DNA of 64,000 nucleotides from Haemophilus haemolyticus_M (GCF_003490935.1 NZ_QQGD01000002.1:1-64000), one strand, 5' to 3'; shown: positions 28,505 to 38,063, counted from the stretch's first letter. The notes: generated from the sequence alone by a model not told the origin. Numbers and translations: made by a program.

Positions 28505-28560
28505 AAGTAAATAGCCCAGTTTTTTTGGGCTCAGATCAAATTTACCGCACTTTTTAACAC

Positions 28561-31131
28561 CTATTGTCTAGCTTGAACTTCTGCGTTGGCGTAATCAATG
28601 GTAACAACCTTACCAGGTAATAACGCACCAGATAGAATTTGTTGTGCCAAGCTGTTTTCGATCTCTTGTTGAATTGCACGTTTCAATGGACGTGCACCAT
28701 AAATTGGATCGTAACCCACTTCAGCAATGAAATCTAATAAAGCGTCGGTAAACACTAATTCGTAGCCACGAGTTTCCATACGTTTTGCTAAGCGCTCTAA
28801 TTGAATATTTGCAATCGCACGAATATTCTCTTTACCAAGTGGATGGAATACCACTGCCTCATCAATACGGTTGATAAATTCCGGACGGAAATGTTGGCTA
28901 ACAACCGACATCACTAAGGCCTTCATTTCGCTATAGCTTTCCTCTTTGTTACCTTGGATTAAATCAGAACCCAAGTTAGAGGTCATAATCACCACGGTGT
29001 TACGGAAGTCCACGGTACGACCTTGCCCATCAGTTAAACGACCATCATCCAACACCTGTAATAAAATGTTGAATACATCCGCATGGGCTTTTTCAACTTC
29101 ATCTAATAAGATCACTGAATACGGACGACGACGAACAGCTTCAGTTAAATAACCGCCTTCTTCATAACCAACATAACCTGGAGGCGCCCCCACTAAACGA
29201 GAGACACTGTGTTTTTCCATAAACTCTGACATATCAATGCGCACCATGGCATCTTCACTATCAAACAAGAATTTAGCCAAAGTTTTGCAAAGCTCTGTTT
29301 TACCGACACCTGTTGGCCCTAAGAACAAGAAAGAACCAATTGGGCGATTAGGATCGGAAAGACCTGCACGACTACGACGAATCGCATTTGCTACCGCATC
29401 TACCGCTTCTTCTTGGCCAATCACTCGTTTATGTAGTTCATCTTCCATGCGCAAGAGTTTTTCTTTCTCGCCTTCCATCATTTTTGATACTGGAATGCCA
29501 GTGGCTTTAGAAAGTACTTCTGCGATTTCTTCATCTGTGACGCGATAGCGCAAAAGCGTCATTTCTTTTCCTTCGCTGGTTTCAGCTTGCTCAAGTTGCT
29601 TTTCAAGAGCAGGGATGCGGCCATATTGCAACTCAGACATTTTAGCTAAATCACCCGCGCGACGAGCTTGTTCTAGTTCGGTTTTTGCAGTATCTAATTC
29701 TTGTTTAATATGTTGAGAGCCAGAAAGTGTCGCTTTTTCAGATTTCCACACTTCTTCAAGTTCAGCATATTCACGTTCTTTTTCAGCCAATTCTTTCTCT
29801 AACATTTCTAAACGTTTGCGACTTGCTTCGTCTTCTTCTTTTTGTAACGCTTGTTGTTCCAATTTTAATTGGATAATACGACGTTCAAGGCGATCAAGCG
29901 GTTCAGGTTTAGAATCTATTTCCATACGAATGCTAGACGCTGCTTCATCGATCAAATCAATCGCTTTATCTGGTAACTGACGATCGGAAATATAACGATG
30001 TGAAAGCGTTGCTGCAGCGACAATCGCAGGGTCAGTAATATCTACATGGTGGTGAATTTCATAACGTTCTTTCAAACCACGTAAGATAGCAATGGTATCT
30101 TCTACACTTGGCTCGTCCACAAATACTTTTTGGAAACGACGTTCAAGTGCGGCATCTTTTTCGATATATTGACGATATTCATCTAAAGTGGTTGCCCCCA
30201 CACAATGTAATTCACCGCGTGCTAAACTTGGTTTTAATAAGTTACCCGCATCCATCGCACCATCGGTTTTACCTGCGCCGACCATAGTATGAATTTCATC
30301 AATAAAGAGAATCACTCGACCTTCTTCTTTCGAAAGTTCATTGAGCACCGCTTTTAAACGTTCTTCAAATTCACCACGATATTTCGCACCAGCAATCAAT
30401 GCGCCCATATCTAATGAAAGGACGCGTTTATTTTTCAAACCTTCAGGCACTTCACCATTTACAATACGTTGTGCCAAGCCTTCTACAATCGCCGTTTTTC
30501 CCACACCTGGTTCACCAATTAACACAGGGTTATTTTTGGTACGACGTTGTAATACTTGAATCGCTCGACGAATTTCTTCATCACGCCCAATAACGGGGTC
30601 AAGTTTGCCACTTTCTGCACGAGCAGTTAAATCAATCGTATATTTTTCTAATGCTTGTCTGCTTTCTTCTGCATTTTGATCATTCACGTTTTGTCCCCCT
30701 CTAATTTGCTGAATGGCTTGCGAAATTTGTTCTTTTTTCGCACCGCACTTTTTCAAAATATCGCTGATCGTTCCTCGTTCTTCTAAAGCTGCAAGTAAAA
30801 ACAATTCGCTCGAAATAAATTTATCTTGGTTTTGCTGTGCAAATTTATCGCATAGATTAAGTAAATTAATAAGCTGACGTGAAAGTTGGACATCACCGCC
30901 ATTGCCAATCACTTGTGGCAATTTATTTAGTTCAGTCTTTAACTCATTACGCAATAACGCCACATTTACGCCACTTGCAGTTAAAATTGGCGCAATGGAG
31001 CCGCCCTGTTGATTTAAAAGTGCGGTCAATAAATGCACGGGTTCAATAAATTGATTGTCTTTTCCGATAGCAAGTGATTGTGCTTCGCTTAAAGCTTCTT
31101 GAAATTTTGTCGTAAATTTTTCAATGTTCAT
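28561..31131 (-). CDS. clpB: ATP-dependent disaggregase ClpB
   Basis: ClpB is the hexameric AAA+ chaperone that, with DnaK, extracts proteins from heat-induced aggregates. The 856 residues give an N-terminal Clp repeat domain, AAA-1 with Walker A GEPGVGKT near 206 and Walker B FIDEIH, the long coiled-coil middle domain at about 410-525 (EEDEASRKRLEMLEKELAEK), and AAA-2 with GPTGVGKT near 607. A sigma-32-like -35 (CTTGAAA) lies 67-73 bp upstream of the start. Confidence 0.98.
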   Translation of the reverse strand: MNIEKFTTKFQEALSEAQSLAIGKDNQFIEPVHLLTALLNQQGGSIAPILTASGVNVALLRNELKTELNKLPQVIGNGGDVQLSRQLINLLNLCDKFAQQNQDKFISSELFLLAALEERGTISDILKKCGAKKEQISQAIQQIRGGQNVNDQNAEESRQALEKYTIDLTARAESGKLDPVIGRDEEIRRAIQVLQRRTKNNPVLIGEPGVGKTAIVEGLAQRIVNGEVPEGLKNKRVLSLDMGALIAGAKYRGEFEERLKAVLNELSKEEGRVILFIDEIHTMVGAGKTDGAMDAGNLLKPSLARGELHCVGATTLDEYRQYIEKDAALERRFQKVFVDEPSVEDTIAILRGLKERYEIHHHVDITDPAIVAAATLSHRYISDRQLPDKAIDLIDEAASSIRMEIDSKPEPLDRLERRIIQLKLEQQALQKEEDEASRKRLEMLEKELAEKEREYAELEEVWKSEKATLSGSQHIKQELDTAKTELEQARRAGDLAKMSELQYGRIPALEKQLEQAETSEGKEMTLLRYRVTDEEIAEVLSKATGIPVSKMMEGEKEKLLRMEDELHKRVIGQEEAVDAVANAIRRSRAGLSDPNRPIGSFLFLGPTGVGKTELCKTLAKFLFDSEDAMVRIDMSEFMEKHSVSRLVGAPPGYVGYEEGGYLTEAVRRRPYSVILLDEVEKAHADVFNILLQVLDDGRLTDGQGRTVDFRNTVVIMTSNLGSDLIQGNKEESYSEMKALVMSVVSQHFRPEFINRIDEAVVFHPLGKENIRAIANIQLERLAKRMETRGYELVFTDALLDFIAEVGYDPIYGARPLKRAIQQEIENSLAQQILSGALLPGKVVTIDYANAEVQARQ

Positions 31132-31175
31132 ACAATTTCCTCAATTTGGTTTTGGCTTTCGCCGTTTGCCCAAAT

Positions 31176-31204
31176 TAAGTAAGATCGTTTGAATGGATTT
31201 CAAG
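31176..31204 (-). promoter_or_regulatory. Candidate heat-shock (sigma-32) promoter of clpB
   Basis: The minus strand has CTTGAAA (31198-31204), a perfect sigma-32 -35, then 14 bp, then CTTACTTA (31176-31183), which matches the CCCCATNT -10 poorly. Heat-shock control of clpB is well known in gamma-proteobacteria; the -10 assignment is uncertain. Confidence 0.45.
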
Positions 31205-31259
31205 AGAAAAATTGAAATATTTTTGATTTTATCTATCAATAAAAATTTGATGATAGGTT

Positions 31260-31823
31260 TCAACCCACCAAAATATCGAATAGAGGGACATCCCAATGCT
31301 CGGTGGGAAGATTTTCTACTTGCTGACATTGATGTGCTAAACCAACTGGAATAAAAGACTTATTTTGCCAATTCTGTAACATGCGATCATAAAATCCACC
31401 GCCCATGCCAAGTCGGTTTCCCTGTTTATCAAAAGCCACCAATGGCGTAAATAAAATATCCAGTTCATTTAATGGCAAAACATTTTGAACATTCAGCTTA
31501 GGCTCCCAAATACCAAACTGATTTTGTCTCATTGGCGTATCAGGTAAATAGTGTAAAAACAATAAATGATGTTGAGTAAAAGGATGTAAAACAGGCAAAT
31601 ACACATTTTTGTTTTGTATCCAAAGGGATTGGATTAAGGCTTTTGTAGAAATTTCACCATCAAAAGAAAAATATAATGCAATATTTTTGGCTTGTCGTTG
31701 AACGATAAGATTTAACGCCTGTTGAGTCACTGATTGTTCAGCTTGTTGCTGTTTAAGTGCGGTTAAATTTGCTCGTATTTTTCGAATTTCAGTGCGAATT
31801 TGCTGGCGTTTTTGAATATTCAT
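31260..31823 (-). CDS. ygfA: 5-formyltetrahydrofolate cyclo-ligase
   Basis: The enzyme converts 5-formyl-THF to 5,10-methenyl-THF with ATP. From ATG 31821-31823 it has 187 residues and the family motifs FSFDGEISTKALI near 60, YLPVLHPF near 84 and GMGGGFYDRML near 140. The longer frame to 31889 runs back into 6S RNA and is not used. The start lies about 15 nt from the 6S RNA 3' end and has no good Shine-Dalgarno, so it is probably made from a transcript reading through ssrS, as in E. coli. Confidence 0.93.
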   Translation of the reverse strand: MNIQKRQQIRTEIRKIRANLTALKQQQAEQSVTQQALNLIVQRQAKNIALYFSFDGEISTKALIQSLWIQNKNVYLPVLHPFTQHHLLFLHYLPDTPMRQNQFGIWEPKLNVQNVLPLNELDILFTPLVAFDKQGNRLGMGGGFYDRMLQNWQNKSFIPVGLAHQCQQVENLPTEHWDVPLFDILVG

Positions 31824-31837
31824 AGAAATGAAAGAAG

Positions 31838-32036
31838 ATAGGACCCAGAGTGCCGCTGCGGGCAGTAGTCCTTGAACCCGACGGTTCAAGGAAATCAGTT
31901 GATACCGTTTTCAGGTTTCTTAGCCCAATGAACGAGTCAAAGGTTAAGCCTACACACCAACGATAGGAAACCAATTTATAAGATTTAAAGTATCGGCTCA
32001 GGGACATAGCCTACTGACGAACACTCTAGGTAATTC
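31838..32036 (-). ncRNA. ssrS: 6S RNA
   Basis: 6S RNA mimics an open promoter and sequesters sigma-70 RNA polymerase in stationary phase. The minus strand shows the conserved CCTGAGCCGATA block near the 5' side and CCTTGAACCGTCGGGTTCAAGG (31870-31891), then GCAGCGGCACTCTGGGT at the 3' side. The terminal stem ACCTAGAGTG (32022-32031) pairs with CACTCTGGGT (31843-31852), one G-U included. Position just upstream of ygfA is the gamma-proteobacterial standard. Exact ends are approximate. Confidence 0.95.
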
Positions 32037-32043
32037 TTATGGG

Positions 32044-32049
32044 TTTATA
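32044..32049 (-). promoter_or_regulatory. ssrS -10 element
   Basis: TATAAA on the minus strand lies about 8 nt before the predicted 6S RNA 5' end. I could not find a convincing -35 at 17 bp. Confidence 0.5.
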
Positions 32050-32280
32050 CTAGCCCAAATTCTCAGTATTGACTAGCATTTATTTGTCAATTTTCACGAG
32101 TTGATTATAAAACGACAAAAGAGTGTGATAACACAGATTAGTTTTAGGTATTTATTGCTCTTGGAGAGAAGAATCTAAAGAATATTGCGGTGACTTAAGT
32201 GATTTTTAACTAATTGCACTGAATTAACTACATCTTTTAATTTGAAAAAATCTCAGCCCTATTTCACCGCACTTTCCAAT

Positions 32281-32583
32281 TTAATATTGTTCTTTATTGA
32301 CACGGATATTTTCTAACGAATGATCTAATTGTTGGATACCCGTTCTCAATACCTCTTCAATTTTAGCCGCTTTATTTTTTTCTTGGCTTAATTCAAAACT
32401 CAAATTGAGTGCCACAATTGAAAGAACGCGATCAAGCTGAATGAGGCCTGTCTTTTCTTTCATTTCGGAAACCAATATATCTAAATTACGCGCAGCTTGG
32501 CGCAGTAATTCTTCTTGTTCAACGGGCACGTTTAAACGCAAGACCTGACCCAAAACTAAAATTTCGACCAATTTTAACGACAT
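32281..32583 (-). CDS. zapA: Cell division protein ZapA
   Basis: ZapA binds FtsZ and crosslinks protofilaments in the division ring. The 100-residue protein matches the family in length and in pattern: an N-terminal beta domain (EILVLGQVLRLNVP), the LRQAARNLDILVSEMKEK helix, and a long C-terminal coiled coil. Its neighbours ssrS-ygfA downstream and polA divergent fit the common zapA-ssrS-ygfA cluster. Confidence 0.92.
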   Translation of the reverse strand: MSLKLVEILVLGQVLRLNVPVEQEELLRQAARNLDILVSEMKEKTGLIQLDRVLSIVALNLSFELSQEKNKAAKIEEVLRTGIQQLDHSLENIRVNKEQY

Positions 32584-32731
32584 TTGATTTCCTTAAATTA
32601 AATATTTGAGTGGCTGATATTATGCCATAGCAAAAAACGTTCGTCACAAATTTTACATTTAATCCGCCGTTCGCTCATCACCATAAATTACGCTATAATG
32701 CCCGCATTTTTCAGTTTAAAACGAGATTTTT

Positions 32732-35539
32732 ATGGCCCAAATTGCAGCAAATCCGCTTATATTAGTGGATGGTTCTTCTTATTTATATCGTGCATTTCAC
32801 GCCTTTCCTCCTTTAACCAATGCCGCAGGTGAGCCTACAGGTGCGATGTACGGCGTTTTAAATATGTTAAAAAGCCTCATCTCACAAGTGCAGCCCACTC
32901 ATATAGCTGTTGTTTTTGATGCAAAAGGGAAAACATTTCGTGATGAAATGTTTGAACAATATAAATCTCATCGACCGCCAATGCCTGATGATTTACGCAA
33001 ACAAATTCAGCCTTTGCACGATATGATTCGTGCACTGGGGATTCCGCTTTTAGTAGTGGAAGGAGTTGAGGCTGATGATGTGATCGGCACACTCGCACTA
33101 CAAGCCTCTCGTTTGGGTAAAAAAGTGCTCATTAGTACTGGCGATAAAGATATGGCACAGTTAGTTGATGACAATATTATGCTCATCAACACCATGAATA
33201 ATAGCTTATTAGATCGCGAGGGCGTGATTGAAAAATACGGTATTCCACCTGAACTCATCATTGATTATCTAGCACTCATGGGCGATAGTGCAGATAACAT
33301 TCCGGGCGTTGCTGGCGTTGGCGAAAAAACCGCACTTGGTTTATTGCAAGGCATCGGAAGTATGGCTGAAATTTATGCCAATCTTGAGAAAGTAGCAGAA
33401 TTACCAATTCGTGGTGCGAAAAAACTAGGTGAAAAATTATTGGCAGAAAAAACCAATGCCGATCTTTCTTATACATTAGCAACCATCAAAACGGATGTTA
33501 AACTTAACGTGACAACAGATGAATTGTTGCTTGGAGAAAGCCAAAACGATCAACTTATTGAATATTTTGCTCGCTACGAATTTAAACGCTGGCTTAATGA
33601 AGTGATGAATGGTGCTGATTCTATTACTCAAACCACTGAACAACCAGTAAAAATAAACCAGTATCAGGTGACCTCACCAGCTCAAAATTCGATAGAAAAT
33701 AGTGCGGTAGAAAATACGCCTAAAATTCAAATTGATCGTACTAAATATGAAACCTTACTCACTCAAGCGGATTTAATGCGCTGGATTGAAAAGCTGAATG
33801 CAGCAAAACTCATTGCAGTCGATACTGAAACAGACAGCCTTAATTATATGTCTGCGAATTTAGTGGGTATCTCTTTTGCTCTTGAAAATGGCGAAGCCGC
33901 TTATTTACCATTGCAATTGGATTATTTGGATGCACCAAAAACACTCGAAAAATCGACCGCACTTTCTGCAATCAAACCTATTTTAGAAAATCCTAATATT
34001 CACAAAATTGGACAAAATATTAAATTTGATGAAAGTATTTTTGCCCGTCATGGCATTGAATTACAAGGTGTTGAATTTGATACGATGCTGCTTTCTTATA
34101 CGCTAAACAGTACTGGTCGTCATAATATGGACGATTTAGCTAAACGTTATTTAGGGCATGAGACTATAGAATTTGAAAGCATTGCAGGAAAAGGGAAAGG
34201 CCAGCTTACGTTTAATCAAATTCCATTAGAACAAGCCACAGAATACGCGGCAGAAGATGCAGATGTGACCATGAAATTACAGCAAGCACTGTGGTTGAAA
34301 CTGCAAGAAGAACCAACGCTTGTTGAATTGTATAAAACAATGGAATTACCATTACTTCATGTGCTTTCTCGCATGGAACGTACAGGCGTTTTGATTGATA
34401 GTGATTCCCTCTTTATACAATCTAACGAAATTGCCACGAGATTAACCGCACTTGAAGAACAAGCTTACGCATTAGCGGGGCAGCCATTTAATTTGGCCTC
34501 CACCAAACAATTACAAGAAATTTTGTTTGATAAACTTGGGCTACCTGTTTTACAAAAAACACCAAAAGGTGCGCCATCAACGAATGAAGAAGTATTGGAA
34601 GAATTAGCCTATAGCCACGAATTACCAAAAATTTTGGTTGAACATCGTGGCTTAAGTAAACTTAAATCCACTTACACGGATAAACTGCCTCAAATGGTCA
34701 ACTCACAAACGGGCCGAGTGCATACCTCTTATCATCAAGCAGTTACGGCGACAGGGCGTTTATCATCAAGTGATCCAAACCTACAAAATATCCCAATTCG
34801 GAATGAAGAGGGTCGTCGTATTCGACAAGCATTTATCGCGCGTGAAGGTTATTCGATTGTCGCCGCTGACTATTCTCAAATTGAGTTACGCATTATGGCG
34901 CATCTTTCCGGCGATCAAGGTTTAATTAACGCCTTCTCTCAAGGCAAGGATATTCACCGCTCCACGGCAGCTGAAATCTTCGGTGTATCATTAGATGAAG
35001 TCACCAGCGAGCAACGTCGCAATGCTAAAGCAATTAATTTCGGCTTAATTTATGGAATGTCCGCGTTTGGACTTTCACGCCAACTGGGTATTTCCCGTCC
35101 AGATGCACAAAAATACATGGATTTATATTTCCAACGCTACCCTGGCGTACAGCAATTTATGACTGATATCCGTGAAAAAGCGAAAGCACAAGGCTATGTG
35201 GAAACGCTATTTGGTCGCCGTTTATATTTACCTGATATTAATTCTAGCAATGCAATGCGTCGTAAAGGAGCAGAACGCGTAGCGATCAATGCACCGATGC
35301 AAGGCACGGCTGCGGATATTATTAAACGAGCAATGATTAAACTTGATGAAGTCATCCGTCACGATCCAGATATTGAAATGATTATGCAAGTACACGATGA
35401 ATTAGTGTTTGAAGTGCGGTCAGAAAAAGTAGAATTTTTCCGTGAGCAAATTAAACAACACATGGAAGCCGCTGCTGAATTAGTTGTTCCATTGATTGTG
35501 GAAGTGGGTGTTGGACAAAATTGGGATGAAGCGCACTAA
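32732..35539 (+). CDS. polA: DNA polymerase I
   Basis: PolA removes RNA primers and fills gaps in replication and repair. The 935-residue protein (E. coli 928) has an N-terminal 5'-3' exonuclease (VDGSSYLYRAFHAFPPL; acidic GVEADDVIG near 110), an apparently intact 3'-5' proofreading domain (exo I DTETDSL, exo II NIKFD, exo III YAAEDAD), and the polymerase domain with DYSQIELR, RRNAKAINFGLIYGM and VHDELVFEV. A cupin gene follows 11 bp downstream. Confidence 0.98.
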   Translation: MAQIAANPLILVDGSSYLYRAFHAFPPLTNAAGEPTGAMYGVLNMLKSLISQVQPTHIAVVFDAKGKTFRDEMFEQYKSHRPPMPDDLRKQIQPLHDMIRALGIPLLVVEGVEADDVIGTLALQASRLGKKVLISTGDKDMAQLVDDNIMLINTMNNSLLDREGVIEKYGIPPELIIDYLALMGDSADNIPGVAGVGEKTALGLLQGIGSMAEIYANLEKVAELPIRGAKKLGEKLLAEKTNADLSYTLATIKTDVKLNVTTDELLLGESQNDQLIEYFARYEFKRWLNEVMNGADSITQTTEQPVKINQYQVTSPAQNSIENSAVENTPKIQIDRTKYETLLTQADLMRWIEKLNAAKLIAVDTETDSLNYMSANLVGISFALENGEAAYLPLQLDYLDAPKTLEKSTALSAIKPILENPNIHKIGQNIKFDESIFARHGIELQGVEFDTMLLSYTLNSTGRHNMDDLAKRYLGHETIEFESIAGKGKGQLTFNQIPLEQATEYAAEDADVTMKLQQALWLKLQEEPTLVELYKTMELPLLHVLSRMERTGVLIDSDSLFIQSNEIATRLTALEEQAYALAGQPFNLASTKQLQEILFDKLGLPVLQKTPKGAPSTNEEVLEELAYSHELPKILVEHRGLSKLKSTYTDKLPQMVNSQTGRVHTSYHQAVTATGRLSSSDPNLQNIPIRNEEGRRIRQAFIAREGYSIVAADYSQIELRIMAHLSGDQGLINAFSQGKDIHRSTAAEIFGVSLDEVTSEQRRNAKAINFGLIYGMSAFGLSRQLGISRPDAQKYMDLYFQRYPGVQQFMTDIREKAKAQGYVETLFGRRLYLPDINSSNAMRRKGAERVAINAPMQGTAADIIKRAMIKLDEVIRHDPDIEMIMQVHDELVFEVRSEKVEFFREQIKQHMEAAAELVVPLIVEVGVGQNWDEAH

Positions 35540-35550
35540 GGAATTTAGCC

Positions 35551-35865
35551 ATGAATAAAGTTATTCAAAGTCGCCACTTTACGGCAGAACGTGCCTGGGG
35601 AGCCCTTGATATTACCAATATGAATGGTATTTCGGTGCGTCTTCACTGGACAAATAAACCTTACAAATGGCATATCAATGACGGTGAAGAAGTCTTTGCG
35701 GTGATGGATGGTACGGTGGAAATGCGCTACAAAGAAGATGCTCAAGAGAAAGCCGTATTGCTCCATACGGGTGATATTTTTTATGCGGGTATCGGTACCG
35801 AACATGTTGCTCATCCACAAGGTGAAGTGCGTATATTAGTCATAGAGAAAGAAGACAGTATTTAA
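35551..35865 (+). CDS. Small cupin-domain protein
   Basis: A single-domain cupin of 104 residues. The two half-motifs are visible: HINDGEEVFAVMDG (residues about 45-58) with the His/Glu metal ligands, and GDIFYAGIGTEHVAHP (about 74-89) with the second His. Such proteins bind a metal and often act as small isomerases or sugar/amino-acid sensors; no specific reaction can be assigned. It begins 11 bp after polA and 18 bp before cyuA, so it may share transcription with both. Confidence 0.8.
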   Translation: MNKVIQSRHFTAERAWGALDITNMNGISVRLHWTNKPYKWHINDGEEVFAVMDGTVEMRYKEDAQEKAVLLHTGDIFYAGIGTEHVAHPQGEVRILVIEKEDSI

Positions 35866-35883
35866 CAAATTAAAAAGAATTTT

Positions 35884-37188
35884 ATGAATCAAGAAAGACT
35901 TAACGAAATTGAAAAACCATTACTCCACATCGTTAAACATGATGTTGTGCCAGCCCTAGGCTGTACTGAACCCATTTCTCTTGCGCTCGCATCTGCTACA
36001 GCGGCTAAATATTTAGGAAAAACGCCTGAACGCATTAAAGCCAAAGTTTCACCGAATCTGATGAAAAATGGCTTGGGTGTTGCTGTTCCAGGAACTGGCA
36101 TGGTCGGCTTACCTATTGCTGCAGCAATTGGTGCATTAGGCGGTAATCCAGATGGTGGTTTAGAAGTATTAAAACATATTACGCCAGAACAAGTTATTGC
36201 CGCTAAATCTATGCTTGAACAAAAATTAGTGAGTGTAGATATTCATCAAACCGAACATATTTTATATTCAGAATCAACATTATTTGCCGATAATGATTAC
36301 GTGAAAGTAGCCATTCAAGATCAGCATACTAATATTATTTTGATCGAAAAAAATGGTGAAATACTTTTTCAAAAAGTGGAGGATGAATGTGCTAATTGCG
36401 ATCCTTACGAAGTTTTTAAACAAATTAGTGCACGAGAGATTTTTGAATTTTCCAATGAGGTTGAATTAGAACAAATTCGTTTTATTCGTCAAGCCGCTGA
36501 GCTTAATCGAGCGCTTTCAGATGAAGGTTTGCGAGAAAATTATGGCTTGCATATTGGTCGCACGTTGAGAAAACAAGTGGGTAGTGGTTTAATTTCTGAT
36601 GATTTGCTAAGCAAAATTATGATTGAAACTACAGCCGCATCAGATGCAAGAATGGGCGGGGCAACCTTGCCAGCGATGAGTAATTCTGGTTCGGGCAATC
36701 AAGGAATTGCTGCAACGATGCCTGTTGTCGTTGTTGCAGATTATCTCAAGGTGAATGAGGAAAAAAGAATACGTGCACTTTTCTTATCTCACTTAATGGC
36801 CATTTATATTCATAGTAAATTGCCAAAACTCTCCGCACTTTGTGCTGTAACTACGGCATCAATGGGAAGCTGTGCAGGCATTGCTTATTTACTCACAGGC
36901 AAATTTGAAACAGCGAGTATGGGAATTTGCAGTATGATTGGCGATATTAGTGGCATCATCTGTGATGGCGCAGCCAATAGCTGTGCAATGAAAGTCTCCA
37001 CCAGCGTTGCTTCAGGCTATAAATCGGTACTTATGGCAATGGATGAGACCCATGTTACTGGTAATGAAGGTATTGTCGAACATGATCTTGATCGAACCAT
37101 TGATAATCTCTGTGCTATCGCATCAAAAAGCATGCAACATATCGACAGACAAGTTATTGAAATTATGGTGAGTAAACCTTGTCCTTAA
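35884..37188 (+). CDS. cyuA: L-cysteine desulfidase, CyuA/YhaM (UPF0597) family
   Basis: Family members contain a 4Fe-4S cluster and break L-cysteine down to pyruvate, ammonia and sulfide; they relate to serine dehydratase alpha domains. The 434-residue protein has PALGCTEPISLALA near residue 20-33 and the C-terminal cysteines of SMGSCAGIAYLL and IICDGAANSCAMK, which fit the cluster ligands. A glycine-rich ATLPAMSNSGSGNQGI motif lies near 262. Function is assigned by family. It follows the cupin gene closely. Confidence 0.85.
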   Translation: MNQERLNEIEKPLLHIVKHDVVPALGCTEPISLALASATAAKYLGKTPERIKAKVSPNLMKNGLGVAVPGTGMVGLPIAAAIGALGGNPDGGLEVLKHITPEQVIAAKSMLEQKLVSVDIHQTEHILYSESTLFADNDYVKVAIQDQHTNIILIEKNGEILFQKVEDECANCDPYEVFKQISAREIFEFSNEVELEQIRFIRQAAELNRALSDEGLRENYGLHIGRTLRKQVGSGLISDDLLSKIMIETTAASDARMGGATLPAMSNSGSGNQGIAATMPVVVVADYLKVNEEKRIRALFLSHLMAIYIHSKLPKLSALCAVTTASMGSCAGIAYLLTGKFETASMGICSMIGDISGIICDGAANSCAMKVSTSVASGYKSVLMAMDETHVTGNEGIVEHDLDRTIDNLCAIASKSMQHIDRQVIEIMVSKPCP

Positions 37189-37247
37189 TGAAAATAAAGT
37201 GCGGTAAAAATAAAGAAATTTCAATTCCATTGGCTTTATCGTAAACA

Positions 37248-37281
37248 AAAGGGTTGAATATGAATCTATACTCACCCCTTT
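37248..37281. terminator. Imperfect hairpin between convergent cyuA and hugZ
   Basis: AAAGGGTTGA (37248-37257) pairs with TCACCCCTTT (37272-37281) with one mismatch, plus a few further pairs. T-rich sequence flanks it weakly, so it is a modest bidirectional terminator candidate. Confidence 0.4.
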
Positions 37282-37301
37282 ACCTTCATTAAGAGACGAT
37301 A

Positions 37302-38063
37302 TTATTTATCGCTTTCTTTTTCGTGTGGATTGCCTTTGACGCCAATATGAGAAATTTCCCCATTAGCATCAATCAAATAAGCTTGGCCAAAACCTCTTAC
37401 AAAACGGCCTGTACCAAATGTAAGTTCAACTAAATCAAAATCAGTAAATTCACGGATCGTTTTAATTCCGCCTACATCATTCATAGTTTCGGCTAATTTA
37501 TCTAAGACTTGTTCAACAATTGGATCTTCACGAGGAATAAAACGTGCACTTGCTTTATAACGTAAGCGAGTACGCACAATAATTGATTTCGCTTTGTTTT
37601 CATCTTCTAAAAACATCACCTCCGCTTGATTCGGATTGCGTTTCAAATTGTCATAATGCTCTGCAATGGCACTGATATAAATATAATATTTTCCATCAAG
37701 CAAAATAATTGGCGCATAAGATGCCATCGGTAAGCCATCTTTATCTAAAGTAGCAAGCACACAGCTTTTAAACTCTTGACGAAATTCATCAATTTTAGCT
37801 TTGATACGATCGTAATTCGCAACTGGTTTATTTTCTACACAAAGATTGATGATCGCTTGTTTAATTGAACCTGCGTCAGCTTGTTGTGGAAATTCCACGC
37901 GTAATGTTTTGCCACCATTATATTTAAAATCTAAACCACCAAAATCTACATTAACTAATGTGACATCCGTGATTTCATTTACGCCACCAAATTTTTTACA
38001 AAGAGCAGCCATATCATCTTGGTGATGATCATTCATGTGAGTGATAATTCTATTGAAATCCAT
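37302..38063 (-). CDS. hugZ: HugZ-family haem utilisation protein
   Basis: HugZ-family proteins bind and may degrade haem to release iron. The 253 residues begin with a DUF2470-like region (RIITHMNDHHQDDMAALCKKFGG), followed by a split-barrel FMN-binding-like domain of the pyridoxamine-phosphate-oxidase superfamily (SCVLATLDKDGLPMASYAPI near 100-120) and a C-terminal RFVRGFGQAYLID segment. It lies next to the haem-binding lipoprotein gene hbpA on the same strand, consistent with iron/haem nutrition in this haem-requiring genus. Confidence 0.85.
   Translation of the reverse strand: MDFNRIITHMNDHHQDDMAALCKKFGGVNEITDVTLVNVDFGGLDFKYNGGKTLRVEFPQQADAGSIKQAIINLCVENKPVANYDRIKAKIDEFRQEFKSCVLATLDKDGLPMASYAPIILLDGKYYIYISAIAEHYDNLKRNPNQAEVMFLEDENKAKSIIVRTRLRYKASARFIPREDPIVEQVLDKLAETMNDVGGIKTIREFTDFDLVELTFGTGRFVRGFGQAYLIDANGEISHIGVKGNPHEKESDK

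Larger units (their letters stand above)
28225..28514 (+). mobile_element. IS3-family element remnant, internally deleted and frameshifted
   Basis: A left end like that at 21662 is followed at 28282 by MGKQANGIILYSDQDSR, matching the HSDxG region of IS3 integrase cores after a large deletion. Stops, a SMSRKGD block near 28380, an EEIVNTIKDYWDYYNH-like block, and finally the QLKLK..GLNTIQYRHQSLSK tail follow, with a one-base shift in the A tract at 28465-28469. It fills the whole 361-bp gap between the adhesin and clpB; no other gene is visible there. Confidence 0.75.

Noticed and set aside
31141..31329. 62-codon frame between clpB and ygfA
   Set aside because: It overlaps the end of ygfA and the clpB promoter region, with no family resemblance.
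31789..32007. Open frame of 72 codons upstream of ygfA
   Set aside because: It lies within the 6S RNA gene and has no ribosome site.
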